DNA from: Paroedura picta | Lineage: Eukaryota > Chordata > Lepidosauria > Squamata > Gekkonidae | NCBI RefSeq assembly: GCF_049243985.1 | Contig: NC_135371.1 | Location: 2,691,501-2,755,500 of the forward strand | Direction of reading: 5' to 3' | DNA length: 64,000 nt | Part shown: one piece after another, positions 28,626 to 46,599 of the stretch | Layout of the letters: every line of letters starts with the position of its first letter | Numbering within the stretch: the stretch's first letter is position 1 | Translations under genes and position numbers: made by a program | Notes under the pieces: generated by a model | What the model was told of the DNA's origin: nothing | Databases searched by the model: none | The model's input: only the letters and a program-made list of their open reading frames with translations

Positions 28626-28858
28626 TTCTCCTCTGTGTGGGTTCTTAGATGCAGTTGAAGGTCAAGGTTTCTCCCCTGTGTGGGTTCTTTGGTGCCGTTT
28701 AAGACGGGTACTCCAAATGAATCTTTTCCCACACTCAGAGCATGCAAAAGACTTCTCACCTGTGTGGCTTCTTTGGTGTTGTTGAAGATTGCCATTCCGA
28801 GTAAATGTCTTTCCACACTTTGAGCATTCAAAGGACTTCTTCCCTGTATGAGTTCTCT
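28619..28858 (-). pseudogene. Stranded C-terminal fingers of gene C
   Basis: Copy of 16607-16846 ([13 protein letters not shown] and [13 protein letters not shown]), belonging to the array of gene C at 32111-34041. Confidence 0.8.
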
Positions 28859-30814
28859 TTTTTATATATATATATACACAAGTTTTTTTTATTTTCATAA
28901 AGATAGAAATATAGGATGGAATACGAGTCATTAATACAAAGAACAGTAAATAAAATATAATCATCATTTGAAAATGTACGACCCCACATTAACTACACAT
29001 TGATATAAACTTTTGCCCAGAACTGAGTCTAAGAGCCATCCACATTTCCACTACATTTTTAAAAAAGGCCTATTTAGATATACAAAAGAGAAGTTGTTAA
29101 TAATCAACCTACTTGAGAGATTGTAGACCTCACGTTAACTGCTTGATACAATCTAAGAGCTGTCCTGACAGATATTTCTAGGTTTAAGTTAGATGCTATT
29201 CTAAGAGCCATCCTGACAGGTATATTTTCAGATTTAAGTTGAAAGCTTAACATTAAACGTTTTCTACAGATCAGTGTGAGCTTTGGCCCTATAACAATAC
29301 ACTAATAAAGAAAAAATAAGGGGGGAAAACCCCATTTTATATTTCCAACACTAACGATTATATTACCTATATGCCTACAAAGGAAAAGAAACAAGAGAGA
29401 AACACTGCTTCCCCTTTTTCATAAAAATAGAAATACAGAATACAGTATATGTTATTAATACAGAGAATAGTAAAGTTTCCAGGTTTAGATTAAATGCTTA
29501 ACATTAAACATAGAACAATATGAGCTTTCAGTCTTCTTAAGGGGGTCTCATCTCGAGGCTTGCTACACCTTGTCGTTCCTGTAGACTTATATTCTGTCCC
29601 ATTGGCCTTTGGCGTAGAAAGTGCAGTTGTACTCTTTCCCGCAGAATATGCATCGATAAATCTTGAGGCCGTTGCACCTCCTGGACTCCAGTATCAATAC
29701 AATTTTTTCCCAAAGAGCTCCTTTAAATCGGTTACTTTCACTACAGATCCATATATCTTTTGATTGATTTTTGCACACTGTTGCTTTGAGATGGCTGTAT
29801 TTCTTTTTAAAAAGGGTATCCTTATCTGGGCTGCAGAACTCCGACATCCCCTTTTCCGTCTCCAGAATTTCAGATTTCTCTTCTACTGTTGGTTTTCCAC
29901 CTTGTTTAGAGCTGTCATCAGCCACTGTTATTGATCCATCATTCCTGTTGGAGACCTCTTCCTTGCCATCTTGGATCTCCTTGAAGATATTTTTGACCAA
30001 TCCTTCTGTAAATGCTTTGAAATCTTGGGTTTGTTTCTCTATTAGATGAGCCAATTTTTTTAACATAGACATGTTTTTGACTTAAAAAACAACAGACGGC
30101 CTCAAACAATTTTACAAGTGGCCAGTAGAGGTCCTCTGTTTTATCCTCTAACGTTCTGGCACAGGAATGTGACGTATTGAAGTCAGTAAGGCAGATATTC
30201 TCGTGCTGGAACAGAGTTCTCGTGAGATCTTCCCATTCACAGCTCTTATCTCTTATCTCCGAAAACCAAAACAATTGCAATAAGAGCTTTTGTCAATTAA
30301 TTTGAGTTGATTTGAGTCCTTCTTCTGCTTAGTTAGGAGAATTAGCCTGCCTCATAATGAGGTGGCTTCGGGCAGAGCAGAGTAAAAGGAGGGGGGAAAC
30401 AAAGGGCTTTGATGCAGGAAGAGAGACGGAGAAAAAAAAACGAGAGATACTTGCAGTAAATTATGTTTTGGAACTCAGCCGATGTCCTCCCCTCAGTTCA
30501 CAACGTTCATTTGCAGTAAATCATCGTGTAGGGTTGAAGCAGATGCTTTAAGATTAAATAGAGAAAAGAAAGTCTGAGATAGAATATGGCAGTCGTCCTC
30601 TGGACCTGGAACGCTGACAGCCTATAATCCAGGGAGATATACTCCCTAAAGGATTGGAGACGGTCCCAAGAACTTCCTGGGTAGAAAGGTGAGGTGGGGT
30701 TTGCGTACCCCTCCTCTTTTCTGCCAATTGCTTGTGCAATTGACCCCTGTCAGGCTTCAGAGATAGCAGAGCAGATGCCCTGCAACCCTCTCAGAACGAA
30801 ATCTTAGCCGAAAG
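28859..30814 (-). mobile_element. L1-like LINE, second copy
   Basis: Copy of 16847-18811 with the same target duplication TCCCTGTATGAGTTCTCT at 28841-28858 and 30815-30832. The (TA)n tract at the tail is shorter. Confidence 0.7.
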
Positions 30815-30869
30815 TCCCTGTATGAGTTCTCTGATGCTGTTGAAGAGTGCCACTTCGACTGAATCTCTT
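30815..30869 (-). pseudogene. Single finger remnant between L1 and CR1 (gene C)
   Basis: Copy of 18812-18866. Confidence 0.8.
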
Positions 30870-32157
30870 GGAGCTCAGACAACTGAGAGCATGTGGATAG
30901 AGCTGCTGGGGAGCTGCTGCTGCTGCTGACCAGGTGAGGCTATTTTGGTGCTGAGTGAGGTGATTCCTGGGAGGATTAAAAAGGGCAAGAGACAAAGGGC
31001 TCATGGCCTGCGGCTCTTAGCCTGGGGTTCTTGGCCTAGAATCAGTAAATTATATTTCCCTAGTAGTTGCACTGCCTAGAAGTTACAATGGGTCTCCAGG
31101 ACACTCATCCCATCATCTGCAGTGAGTGTGACATGATTGCCTTCCTCCCTGAAGACAACATGGACTACATCTGCCCCAAGTATAAACTGGTAAGACTTTT
31201 AAAGGAAAGGATTAGGGGCTTTAAAGAGAGGATTGTGACTCTGACCCAAATTAAGAAAGGGGAGGAGTTCATAGACCGGAGCTGTGCAACTCGGAATAAA
31301 GAGGATACAACCAGTCCTGAAGAGGATAAGGGGATTGACCTCATTACAGAGCCTCTGCAAACAGTCAGGAAAAAGACTCAACGGCGTAGAGTGAGACGGT
31401 TCTCGGGGCCTTTGGAGCTCCAGAATAGATTTCAGGCCCTTGCAGAGGAGGTGCAAGTGTCAACGGGGGAAGAGGTCTCAAAACAAAGTCTAAGACAAAG
31501 TGAAGAGGCCATGGGGATAGAAGGAAACGGTGTTGAGAAGAAGAAAAAAAGGAGAGTACTGGTAATTGGAGACTCTCTGCTGAGAGAAATGGATCGCCAT
31601 GTGGCTGGGCCTGACCCCCTAACCCGAGAGTTGTGTTGCTTGCCAGGGGCAAGTTCTGCAGTTCTGGAGGCCTCACTTAAAGGATGTAGATAAAATTGAA
31701 AGGGTACAGAGGAGAGCGACGAAGATGATCTGGGGCCAAGGGACCAAGCCCTATGAAGATAGATTGAGAGACTTGGGAATGTTCAGCCTGGAGAAAAGGA
31801 GGTTGAGAGGGGACATGATAGCCCTCTTTAAGTATTTGAAAGGTTGAAATTTGGAGGAGGACAGGATGCTGTTCCCGTTGGCTGCAGAGGAAAGGACACG
31901 CAGTAATGGGTTTAAACTACAAGTACAACGATATAGGCTAGATATCAGGAAAAAAAATTCACAGTCAGAGTAGTTCAGCAGTGGAATAGGCTGCCTAAGG
32001 AGGTGGTGAGCTCCCCCTCACTGGCAGTCTTCAAGCAAAGGTTGGATGCACACTTTTCTTGGATGCTTTAGGATGGTTAGGGCTGATCCTGCATTGAGCA
32101 GGGGGTTGGACTAGAAGGCCTCTATGTTCCCTTCCAAATCCATGATTCTATGATTCT
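30870..32157 (+). mobile_element. CR1 with internal deletion, second copy
   Basis: Copy of 18867-20161, with the same ORF1-to-ORF2 joint. The ORF1-like frame is 31067-31693; a CTG run near 30915 is two units shorter or more. Confidence 0.85.
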
Positions 32158-34041
32158 TACCACAATCCATGCAATCAAAAGGCTTCTTCACTTTGTGGGT
32201 TCTCTGATGTTGTTTAAGAGTACAACTATGACTGAATCTCTTTCCACAATCTAAGCATTCAAAAGGTCTTTCCCCTGTGTGGGTTCTCTGATGCTGTTGA
32301 AGATGGCCACTCCGACTGAATCTCTTTCCACAATCTGAGCATTCATAAGGCTTTTCCCCTGTGTGGGTTCTCTGATGCAGCTGAAGAATACTACTCCGAC
32401 TGAATCTTTTTCCACAATCTGAGCACTCAAATGGTCTCTCCCCAGTGTGGGTTCTTTTATGCAGCTGAAGAGTGCTACTCGAACTGAATTTCTTTCCACA
32501 ATCTGAGCATTCAAAAGGCTTCTCCCCTGTGTGGGTTCTTTTATGCAGCTGAAGAATACTACTCTGACTGAATTTCTTTCCACAATCTGAGCATTCATAA
32601 GGCTTTTCCCCTGTGTGGGTTCTCTGATGCCGTTGAAGATGGCCACCATGACTGAATCTCTTTCCACATTCTGAGCATTCAAAAGGCTTCTCCCCCGTGT
32701 GGGTTCTCTGATGATGTTGAAGATGGCCACTCTGACTGAATCTTTCTCCACAATCTGAGCACTCAAATGGTCTCTCCCCAGTGTGAGTTCTTTTATGCAG
32801 CTGAAGACTCCAACTCTGACTGAATTTCTTTCCACAATCTGAGCATTCAAAAGGCTTCTCCCCTGTGTGGGTTCTTTTATGCCGCTGAAGAGTATTATTC
32901 CGACTGAATTTCTTTCCACAATCTGAGCATTCATAAGGCTTTTTCCCTGTGTGGATTCTCTGATGCCGTTGAAGTTGTCTACGCTGACTGAATCTTTTTC
33001 CACACTCAAGGCATTCAAAAGGTTTCTTCTCTGTGTGGGTTCTTTGATGCAGGTGAAGTTGGCTACTCTGAGTGAATCTTTTTCCACACTCAAGGCATTC
33101 AAAAGTTTTCTCCCCTGTGTGGGTTCTTTGATGCAGGTGGAGCTGGCTACTCTGACTGAATCTTTTTCCACACTCAAGGCATTCAAAGGTTTTCTTCCCT
33201 GTGTGGGTTCTTTGATGCAGGTGAAGCTGGCTACTCTGACTTAATCTTTTTCCACACTCAAGGCATTCAAAAGTTTTCTCCCCTGTGTGGGTTCTTTGAT
33301 GCAGGTGGAGCTGGCTACTCTGACTGAATCTTTTTCCACACTCAAGGCATTCAAAAGGTTTCTTCCCTGTGTGGGTTCTTTGATGCAGGTGGAGCTGGCT
33401 ACTCTGACTGAATCTTTTTCCACACTCAAGGCATTCAAAAGGTTTGTTCCCTGTGTGGGTTCTTTGATGCAGGTGAAGCTGGCTACTCTGACTGAATCTT
33501 TTTCCACACTCAAGACATTCAAAAGTTTTCTCCCCTGTGTGGGTTCTTTGATGCAGGTGAAGATGGCCACTCTGCCTGAATCTCTTCCCACAATCTGAGC
33601 ATTCAAAGGGCTTCTCCCCTGTGTGGGTTCTTTGATGCTGTTGAAGATGGCCACTCTGACTGAATCTCTTCCTGCAATCCGAGCATTCAAAAGGCCTCAC
33701 TCCAGTGTGGGTCCTCTGATGACGTTTAAGATAGCAACAGAACCTGAATCTTTTCCCACACTCTGAACATTCAAACCGCTTCTCTACTAGGTGCACAAGG
33801 AGCTGTGATCTGTATCTGGAATGCTTTCCATGCAGAATGGATGTACTAGCCTTCATGATTCTGTGCTTTGCAAAAAGTACATGACGCTGTTTTCCACCTG
33901 TCTGCCCAGCCTTAAGGGTGCTTTTCTTTCTGTTAGGCCTGATTCGATTTCTTCTCTGTTCTTTCAAATCTTCATTCTTAACTCGGTCCGGCCACCGTTG
34001 AACCAATTCTGCCCCCTCCTCCTTCCTCTGATCATCCTCTG
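32111..34041 (-). CDS. Zinc-finger exon of gene C
   Basis: Nineteen C2H2 fingers. Fingers 4-8 share the SQSSQLHLH helix (finger 7 has L for the core F, GKRLSQSS) and finger 9 is TQSSQLHLH. Fingers 10-19 match D fingers 11-20 with a few helix changes ([18 protein letters not shown]). It ends inside CR1. Confidence 0.9.
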
Positions 34042-37000
34042 CTGGATACAAAGAGAGCCCATGAACACCTGGTGGGGGGCAGGTAAGGTCCCAAGTCACT
34101 GCAGCAGGAAGGGCTGATGGTCTCCCCCAGTTGGCCTCATCTCAACCAAGCCCATTCCTCAGAATAGCTACTATTCAAGGGTTCCCCATTCCCTCAAGAG
34201 CCTCAAGCTTATCAGCATTTTGGGACCATTTCACCAAATCCAACCGAGTTAAGTACCCCCTGAAATAAATCCTATTAAAAGTTTCCCTTAAGTCATGGCT
34301 ACCTGAAAGCTTCATTTGCCTCTTCCATAGGTGTTACCAACTCTTTGTATCATAGAAACATAGTTGGAAGGGGACCCCTGGGTCATCTAGTCCAACCCCG
34401 TGCACTATGTATGCAGGACACTCACAACCCTCTCGCTCACCCACAGTCACCTGCCACCCCCTTGAGCCTTCACAGAATCAGCCTCTCCATTTTATTATTT
34501 ATTTATTTAGATTTTTATACGGCCCTCCCCAAAGGCTCAGGGCGGTTTACATTAAAACTAGTCAACGATACATGAAACAGTCTTCGTTAAAACATCCATC
34601 AGATGGCTATCCAGCCTCTGTTCAAAAATTGCCAAAGATGGAGAAGCCACCACCTCCTGAGGAAGCCTGTTCTACTGGGAAACTGCTCTGCCAGGAACTT
34701 TTTCTGGATGTTTAGATGGAATTTCTTTTGAATCCATTTCATCCCATCTGTTCTGGTCCTTCCCTCCGGGGCAAGAGAGAACAACTGGGCTCCGTCCTCT
34801 ATATGGCAGTGTTTTAAATAGCTCCCCCAACCTTTCCTCCTATGTCTTGGTCTCCAAACCCCTCACCGTCTTTGTTGTCCTCCTCTGCACGCGCTCCAGT
34901 TTGTCTACATCCCTCTCCAACTGGGGTGCCCAAAACTGAACACAGGACTCCAAGTGAGGCCGAACCAGAGCAAAGTATTCTTGCAACACTGTCCTTAAAA
35001 TTATTTCCCATGGTTTTATGATTTTTGCTTCAGTATAGGAGCCCCCTCCTTGGGCCCCAGACCCGGTATTAGACTAGTCAGGGACGTTGGTCATTTATTC
35101 CCATTATGCTATCCCCAATCTTGACCGGAACCCATACAGGCGGCAGAGGGCTTGAAGTGTTGAGGAAAAAGTTATTTGTTCTGTTATCATCATAAAGATT
35201 GTGATTCTTGGGGGTATGAGGGGGCTGTATTTTATGTTGTTTTTATTATATTGTATTTTGTAAAATATTTTGTGAACTGCCGCAAGCCAGCTTTCTGGGA
35301 GTAGCGGTATACAAATTCAATTATAAATGAGAGTTTCTGAAACTCTCTGAAAGACCCAACTCATTCATTCATTCATTCATTCATTCATTCATTCATTCAT
35401 TCATTCATTCATTCATTCATTCATTCATTCATTCATAATTGAATTTGTATACCGCCACTCCCATTAAGCTGACTTGTGGCAATTCAAAATAAAATATTTC
35501 ATCAAATACAATATAATTGAAAAAACATGATAAAATGCAACCCCCCCCCCAAATACCCTCAAGAATCACAATATCTGTGGTGGTAACAAAACAAAATACC
35601 TTTTCCTCAATACTTTAAGCCCTCTGTTGCCAGTATGGGTTCCGGTCCAGATTGGGGATAGCATAATGGGGGTAAATCACCAACATCCGCACCCAGTGCA
35701 AGGCCTGAGATGAATGCTTCCGTGTTTTGCTAAGGCAAGGTTTGCTGTTTAGCACACGGCACACACAAAACTAACTTCTTATTTCACTAGCATTTCATTT
35801 TATTAGTGATGATGATGCCGTGCTCACTTTCCAGGAGAAAGAGGGGCGGGTTCTTATATGTTGCTTTTCCCTACCAGGAGGAGTCTCAAAGTGGCTTCCA
35901 ATCGCCTTTCCCTTTCCTCTCCCCACAAAAAACCCTGATCTAACAGCAAGCATTGCATGGATGAGACAGAAGAGTTAGCTTTCCTTGCTTTTGTGTTGCG
36001 GAGCAGTACAAATTGGGCTGCTTAGTGATGTCTTGCTTTTACAACCTTCGTAAAGCTTTATATGTCTTTTCAAAGGGGCTACTTTATTTCTGAGCACTCT
36101 CCTCATGAACCCACGGGTCTGGGTGCGGCTCATGGACAAAGAGTAGTGACCAAAAGGGATCCCCAGATTGAGTTCTTGACAGGACCTTTTCCGGATCACT
36201 GGCAGAGCAGATTTCCACGGGGAAGAGGGGGTTGTAAAGAGGGGGCTGGCAAGAGACAAAGGAGGATCTGGTCCCATCCCGATGGTTTCTGAGGGCCTCT
36301 CATCCCCTGTGCCAGGACACCTTCTCTGCCTTGGGTGACGGCCACAACACCTGTCTGAGTTGCCCCGGCAAGAGCAGCTGGAAAGGCCTCATTCAATCGT
36401 TTGATTCAGGCATCATCCCCACTGGTTGCAATTCAGACCTCTGGCATTTGCATAAGACTCTTACCCAGTGAGATTACGGCCTCATAGTTCTCCAGCATGA
36501 CTTTTCTGTAGAGAGTCTTTTGGTTCAGATCCAGCAGGGCCCATTCTGCTTTGGTGAAAGAGACGGCCACCTCCTCAAAGGAAAAGGGCCCCTGGAAGAA
36601 AAGGCAGATTCCCTCCTCAGAGATGACCCCAGGCAGAGACTGCACCCCGGAAGGGACTGGGCATACGGCTTGGGGGAGGCAAAGGAAGCTCCGTGCAGAG
36701 CGTCTCCCGGCTACAAACCTTGTAGAAACTGAAGGAGCAAAATCACCCCTGAGAAAGGAGGGGAGACCCAGGCTGCCCCCCCCCCATGAGCCCTACCTGG
36801 ACTGGAGATGTAGCAGCCATGACCCCACTGCTGAAAAGGTGCCAGCCGGACAGCATCTCTCCAGTGCCTGTTGGTGGGAGAAAGGAGGAAGGAGATGTGT
36901 TTGTCCTGAATCCCTATTCTGTTTGCTTCATTCTTTTATTATTAATTATTAATAATAGTCAATTAGCAATTATTAAAACATGCGCTGGATCATGGAGAAA

Positions 37001-38642
37001 GCTAGGGAGTTCCAGAAAAACGTCTACTTCTGCTTCATTGACTATGCTAAAGCCTTTGATTGTGTGGAGCACAACAAATTGTGGCAAGTTCTTAAAGAGA
37101 TGGGAATACCAGAGCATCTTATCTGTCTCTTGAGAAACCTCTATGCAGGTCAAGAAGCAACAGTGAGAACTGAGTATGGAATCACCGATTGGGTCAGAAT
37201 TGAGAAAGGCGTTCGGCAAGGCTGCATACTGTCGCCTTGCCCATTTAACTTGTATGCGGAGCACATCATGAGAAAGGGGGAGTTAGAGGAGTCACAAATT
37301 GGGATCAAGATTGCAGGGAGAAATATCAACAACCTCATATATGCAAATGATACCACTCTAATGGCAAAAAGCGAAGAGGAACTAAAGAGCCTCTTGATGC
37401 GGGTGAAGGAGGAGAGTGAAAAGTTGGCTTGAAATTCAACATCAAGAAAACTAAGATCATGGCCAGACACCCCTATAACCAGAGGCACAGAAGCCAAACT
37501 TTTCCCTGATTCCTGACCCCTCGGAAAATTGTTTCCAGAGCTCTGCTAACCCAGAAGGGGGAAGCTCCTTTGATTCAGCAAGCTGAACTGCTCTGCCTAG
37601 GTTTATCCACCTTTTCGTTTTGGAGCAACCTTCAATTCTTCTCATGGAAGAATTCCTCTCGGGAGATATTAATATTTCAACTAATGGAAGGAACTGCCTT
37701 CCGTGGATTTCTTCAGTCCCCTTTGAGAGGAAGCACATTTATTGGACTCTGAGTGCTGTGTGTGATGGGAAGAAGATTTTCTCTCTACCCACCACAATCA
37801 CTGGAGGTCCCAACTGGATGCAGGCAGAATAAGTCCTTACCACAAGAAACGGTATCATGGGCATGATCCTGTTCCTGCTGCCCTTGCTCCAGGGAAGCGC
37901 CATCTGCATCAGAGAATGTGGCTTCTGCCTTCACAGAGGGTGCCCACACCTGAAACAGCAGCAAGGGGGACGGGTAAGAGAGGGAATGGAAGAGACCAAA
38001 CAATCGGTCCCACTCCCTCCCAGTCTGGACACCCTTCCATCGGCAGCCCTGTTGACTTATCTGGAGAAATAGGAATCTCTTTAGTAGAAGAGGCTGCTGA
38101 AGGAGACAGTTAAATCTCCTATCTGCATGATTAAGACTTAGACAATAGTCTGGCTGAGAAACTTTAGAATAAGGCAAAATATTGCTCTTTAAGTGGAGAT
38201 ACCTGGAAAAAAAAACCCTCACCTGGTCCACCTGCCTCCTCTCCTCTGCCTGGCTCAGGAGGAAGCCTTCGGCCAGGGCCACCGCCTGGGAGCTGCTCTC
38301 CGGCCCGCATCCTCTCACCCAGCCCTGCATCTCCTGGGGCAGGAGGGCCAGGAACTGCTCCAGGATCACCAGGTCCAGCATCTGCTGCTTGGTGTGCCTC
38401 TCTGGCTCCAGCCAGCGGCTGCAGAGTCCGTGGAGCCGGCTGCAAACCTCTCGGGGCCCCTCGGCCTCCTGGTAGCGGAACTGCCGGAAGCGTTGGACAT
38501 TTGAGATCTCCATGACCTGACGACCGATCTCTGGCACAGACCTTCCCCAGAAGTCACCACCGCTCCCTGCTTGGGCGGGACGGCTTGCCTGCTTGCCAGT
38601 CTGAGGTCCTTCTGGGTCCTGCTCTTCCATCCGCTTCTCCAT
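32111..38642 (-). CDS. Gene C: SCAN-KRAB-C2H2 zinc-finger protein (885 aa predicted)
   Basis: Exons: SCAN 38642-38223 (exon start 38704), linker 37949-37841, 36867-36797 (71 bp), KRAB-A 36591-36465, fingers 34041-32111. The total is 2658 bp, in phase. Nineteen fingers plus FDCMDCGK and the CR1-coded tail [18 protein letters not shown] reads [19 protein letters not shown], a version closer to A1 than to D/E over that short patch. KRAB reads [11 protein letters not shown] (K for E). The finger-exon acceptor reads TTTGTATCCAG, slightly altered from TTTATTCCAG. Promoter 38810-39780. Confidence 0.85.
34351..35014 (-). mobile_element. CR1 3' part with nested repeat, intron of gene C
   Basis: Copy of 10385-11045. 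Confidence 0.85.
35070..35695. repeat. Inverted repeat with (ATTC)n spacer, gene C
   Basis: Arms 35070-35330 and 35436-35695, ATTC tract about 75 bp (35361-35435). Confidence 0.8.
36465..36591 (-). CDS. KRAB-A exon of gene C
   Basis: 127 bp, same splice sites. It reads [11 protein letters not shown] where the other copies have LYREVM or similar. Confidence 0.88.
36971..37451 (+). mobile_element. BovB RT fragment, gene C intron
   Basis: Copy of 13015-13495; open frame 36980-37432. Reads [13 protein letters not shown], nearer the family consensus (DYAKAF) than the other two (DYPKAF). Confidence 0.9.
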
Positions 38643-38704
38643 CTGCTGGGCCTGCTCTGGCAGCGAAACGATGCCTGTACTCACTTGGCTGTGAAGCGCG
38701 GCTC
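38223..38704 (-). CDS. SCAN exon of gene C
   Basis: 482 bp, start codon at 38642. A patch at about 38360-38480 ([32 protein letters not shown]) differs from D and E and resembles the A1 or B version. Confidence 0.9.
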
Positions 38705-38809
38705 CTTGGCGAGGGGGAGGAAACCCAACGAGGAGGGCCCTGAAGGGAGAGAACCAAAGTGCTCTGAGCGGTTTATGGACCTGCCTTAACATCCCTCCCA
38801 GCGCCAAGC

Positions 38810-39780
38810 TGGACATGCCTCGGACACCAGCCGGCCGCCCCGGCCCCGCCCTGGGAAGGCCCCTCGGTCGGAGGATGGGCCAGTGGCCGGCTGCAGGGCT
38901 CCCACGCTCTGCCTGCCTTCCCCAACCCCCAGAGGGCCCGAGGGGAGGGCCAAGGGCTCAGCATCCGCTGGCGACAGGCTTGGGCTGCGAGGCAACGATG
39001 CTCTGCCCACAACACAACAGAGGCCCCAAACGGCGCCCAAGAGATTGGCCACCCTCCGGGGGGGGGGGGACGGGGCTGAGGTTCTCCCAGAAGCAGCACC
39101 CACCTCCGGCAGGGAGCCGCCCCGGATCCCCAGGAGAACCTGGCCGCCGGGGAGCTCGGGAGGGCGGCAGGACTCTCTGGCCAGGTTCCCTCCCGGGGCT
39201 CCCGCCATCCCCCAAGGTGTCCAAGCATGGCGCCCCCGGGAGTTGGCAGCCGCGGAAGCCCCACCCCCACCCCCACCCCCACCCCAGCCTCCCCGGGATC
39301 CGGCTCGGGCCGCGGACCCTTGAGAGCAGCGGCGGGTCAACCGCGGCCCTCCAGCGTCCCCTGGACTCGTGGGATGCGCATTCGCTGGCAGGGCCTCATG
39401 GGAATTGTAGTCCGTGGAGGGCTGGAGGACCGCAGGTGGCCCCGCCCTGCTCTCGAGCCCTTCCCCCCTCCCGCGCAGCCTCTCTAGCAAACGCCTCGCT
39501 GCCCTTAACCCTCTCGGTGCTGCAGACCAATGGACAGCTGCTCTCCTGGCAGAGCCTCCGCCCGCCCCGGAGTCTGTCCGCGGGGGATCCGGAGAGGGAG
39601 GCCGGGGCTGGGACCCCGCCCCTTGTTCGCCCCCCCCCCCCGGTCCCTGTGCCCCCGTCGGGGACTGAGCAGCGTGGCCCGCAGCGCGGCGGGAGGGGTC
39701 CCAGCGGCCCAGTTCTGCTCCCAGAGGCCGAAGAAGCCGGACACAGAGGCCGCTTGTGAAGGAAAAACAGCAACATCTTG
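38810..39780 (-). promoter_or_regulatory. CpG-island promoter of gene C
   Basis: Same layout as D and E, with the (CACCCC)n tract cut to about 4 units (39259-39286), a changed stretch at 39110-39160, the hAT relic at 39326-39440 and the conserved element at 39479-39523. Confidence 0.75.
39479..39523 (-). promoter_or_regulatory. Conserved 45-bp promoter element, gene C copy
   Basis: Identical to the D and E copies. Confidence 0.65.
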
Positions 39781-39868
39781 CCTGCCTTCAAGGGAAGCCC
39801 CCAAAGGTGGAGAGCCCGGGAAAGCCAGCAGGGAGCTCCCCCCCAACTCCTCAGGCCGCCCGGTGACT

Positions 39869-39973
39869 ATGAGAATCACAGAACCCTCGAGTGGGAAGGG
39901 GCCCTGCAGGCCATCTAGCCCAACCCCCTGCTCAACGCAGGACCAGCCCACACTATTGAATGTCTCCGGCTAT
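39869..39973 (-). mobile_element. CR1 3' end fragment at the edge of the gene C promoter
   Basis: Copy of 15910-16012. Confidence 0.7.
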
Positions 39974-40435
39974 GACCCCCCCCCACTATATAGTGCTTCT
40001 ACGCTTAAACCCATGACTGCGAGTCCTCTCCTGCCAACGGGAACCGCTCCCGGCCCTCTTTCGTGAGCTCTGACCCTTCCCTCACCCAGTTGTGTTTTCT
40101 TTGAATTCATAATAAAAGATTTAACGCAGGGTTAAGCAACTGCCTGGAGGAGAAGAAAGTGCTGTTCCTTGACCAACACGAGGGGTGCATTTGAGGGCTT
40201 CAAACATGGCTGAAGCTCCATCCAGAGACTGAACATTATAAACATTTCCTTCGATTAGGGGACAATTCTGGTGTCAATTCAAGCTTTTTACAAGAGTTTC
40301 TAGGATGCTCCTTCTATATAGAGTCTGTGGTTGTCTTTAGATGTGAAGTCAAAGAAAAGCTCTTTTGCTTAAGAGGTTACATGGCTCATCCTTGAATGTA
40401 AATGCAGGTGGGTTCTGAAGCAGAATAACATAACT

Positions 40436-40568
40436 GGAGTCCAGGGACACCTTACGACCAACCATATTTTATTCAAGGTATGATTGTACATGCGTACGTC
40501 TTCAGCTACATGCATGGAAAAGCTTTGACATTTGTAATTTTAAAGGGGGCACAGGACTCAAACTGGAC

Positions 40569-40573
<5 letters not shown>
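40436..40573. mobile_element. Interspersed repeat that supplies the stop codon region of gene B
   Basis: The end of the repeat (GGACTCAAACTGGACTCAAG) overlaps the gene B stop: the TGA at 40571-40569 reads from its GAGTCC end. It is orthologous to the repeats at 16450, 28454 and 51535. Confidence 0.6.
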
Positions 40574-46078
<5,505 letters not shown>

Positions 46079-46184
46079 CTGCTGGGCCTGCTCTGGCAGC
46101 GAAACGATGCCTGTACTCACTTGGCTGTGAAGCCAGGCTTCTTTGCGAGGGGGAGGAAACCCAACGAGAATGGCCCTGAAGGGA

Positions 46185-46556
46185 GAAGAAGAAGAGTTGG
46201 TTCTTATATGCCGCTTTTCCCTACCCGAAGGAGGCTCAAAGCAGCTTCCATTCGCCTTCCCTTTCCTCTCCCCACCACAGACACCCTGTGAGGGAGGTGA
46301 GGCTGAGAGAGCCCTGAGATTACTGAAGAAGAGGAGTTGGTTCTTATATGCCACTTTCTCTACCCGAAGGAGGCTCAAAGCGGCTTACAGTCGCCTTCCC
46401 TTTCCTCTCCCCACAACAGACACCCTGTGAGGGAGGTGAGGCTGAGAGAGCCCTGATATCACTGCCCGGTCAGAACAGCTTTATCAGTGCTGTGGCGAGC
46501 CCAAGGTCACCCAGCTGGTTGCATGTGGGGGAGTGCAGAATTGAACCCGGCAGGAA
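46185..46556 (-). mobile_element. Two tandem tRNA-SINE copies upstream of the gene B SCAN exon
   Basis: 46185-46320 (partial) and 46321-46556 both begin AAGAAG(A/G)AGAGTTGGTTCTTA and contain CTACCCGAAGGAGGCTCAAA. The second continues through GCGAGCCCAAGGTCACCCAG to TGCAGAATTGAACCCGGC, the complement of a B-box. They separate the SCAN exon from the promoter, so the two are farther apart than in C-E. Confidence 0.8.
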
Positions 46557-46599
46557 GAGAACCAAAGTTCTCTGAGCGGTTTATAGACCTGCCTTAACA

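Larger units (their letters stand above)
20162..32157. repeat. Segmental duplication unit 2 (gene D plus following spacer)
   Basis: Same order as unit 1. It shares with the 16450-20161 spacer the interrupted fingers, L1 and deleted CR1 at 28454-32157. Confidence 0.9.
32158..40568. repeat. Segmental duplication unit 3 (gene C)
   Basis: Collinear with units 1 and 2 up to about 40560, where the gene B finger array replaces the interrupted array. Confidence 0.88.
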
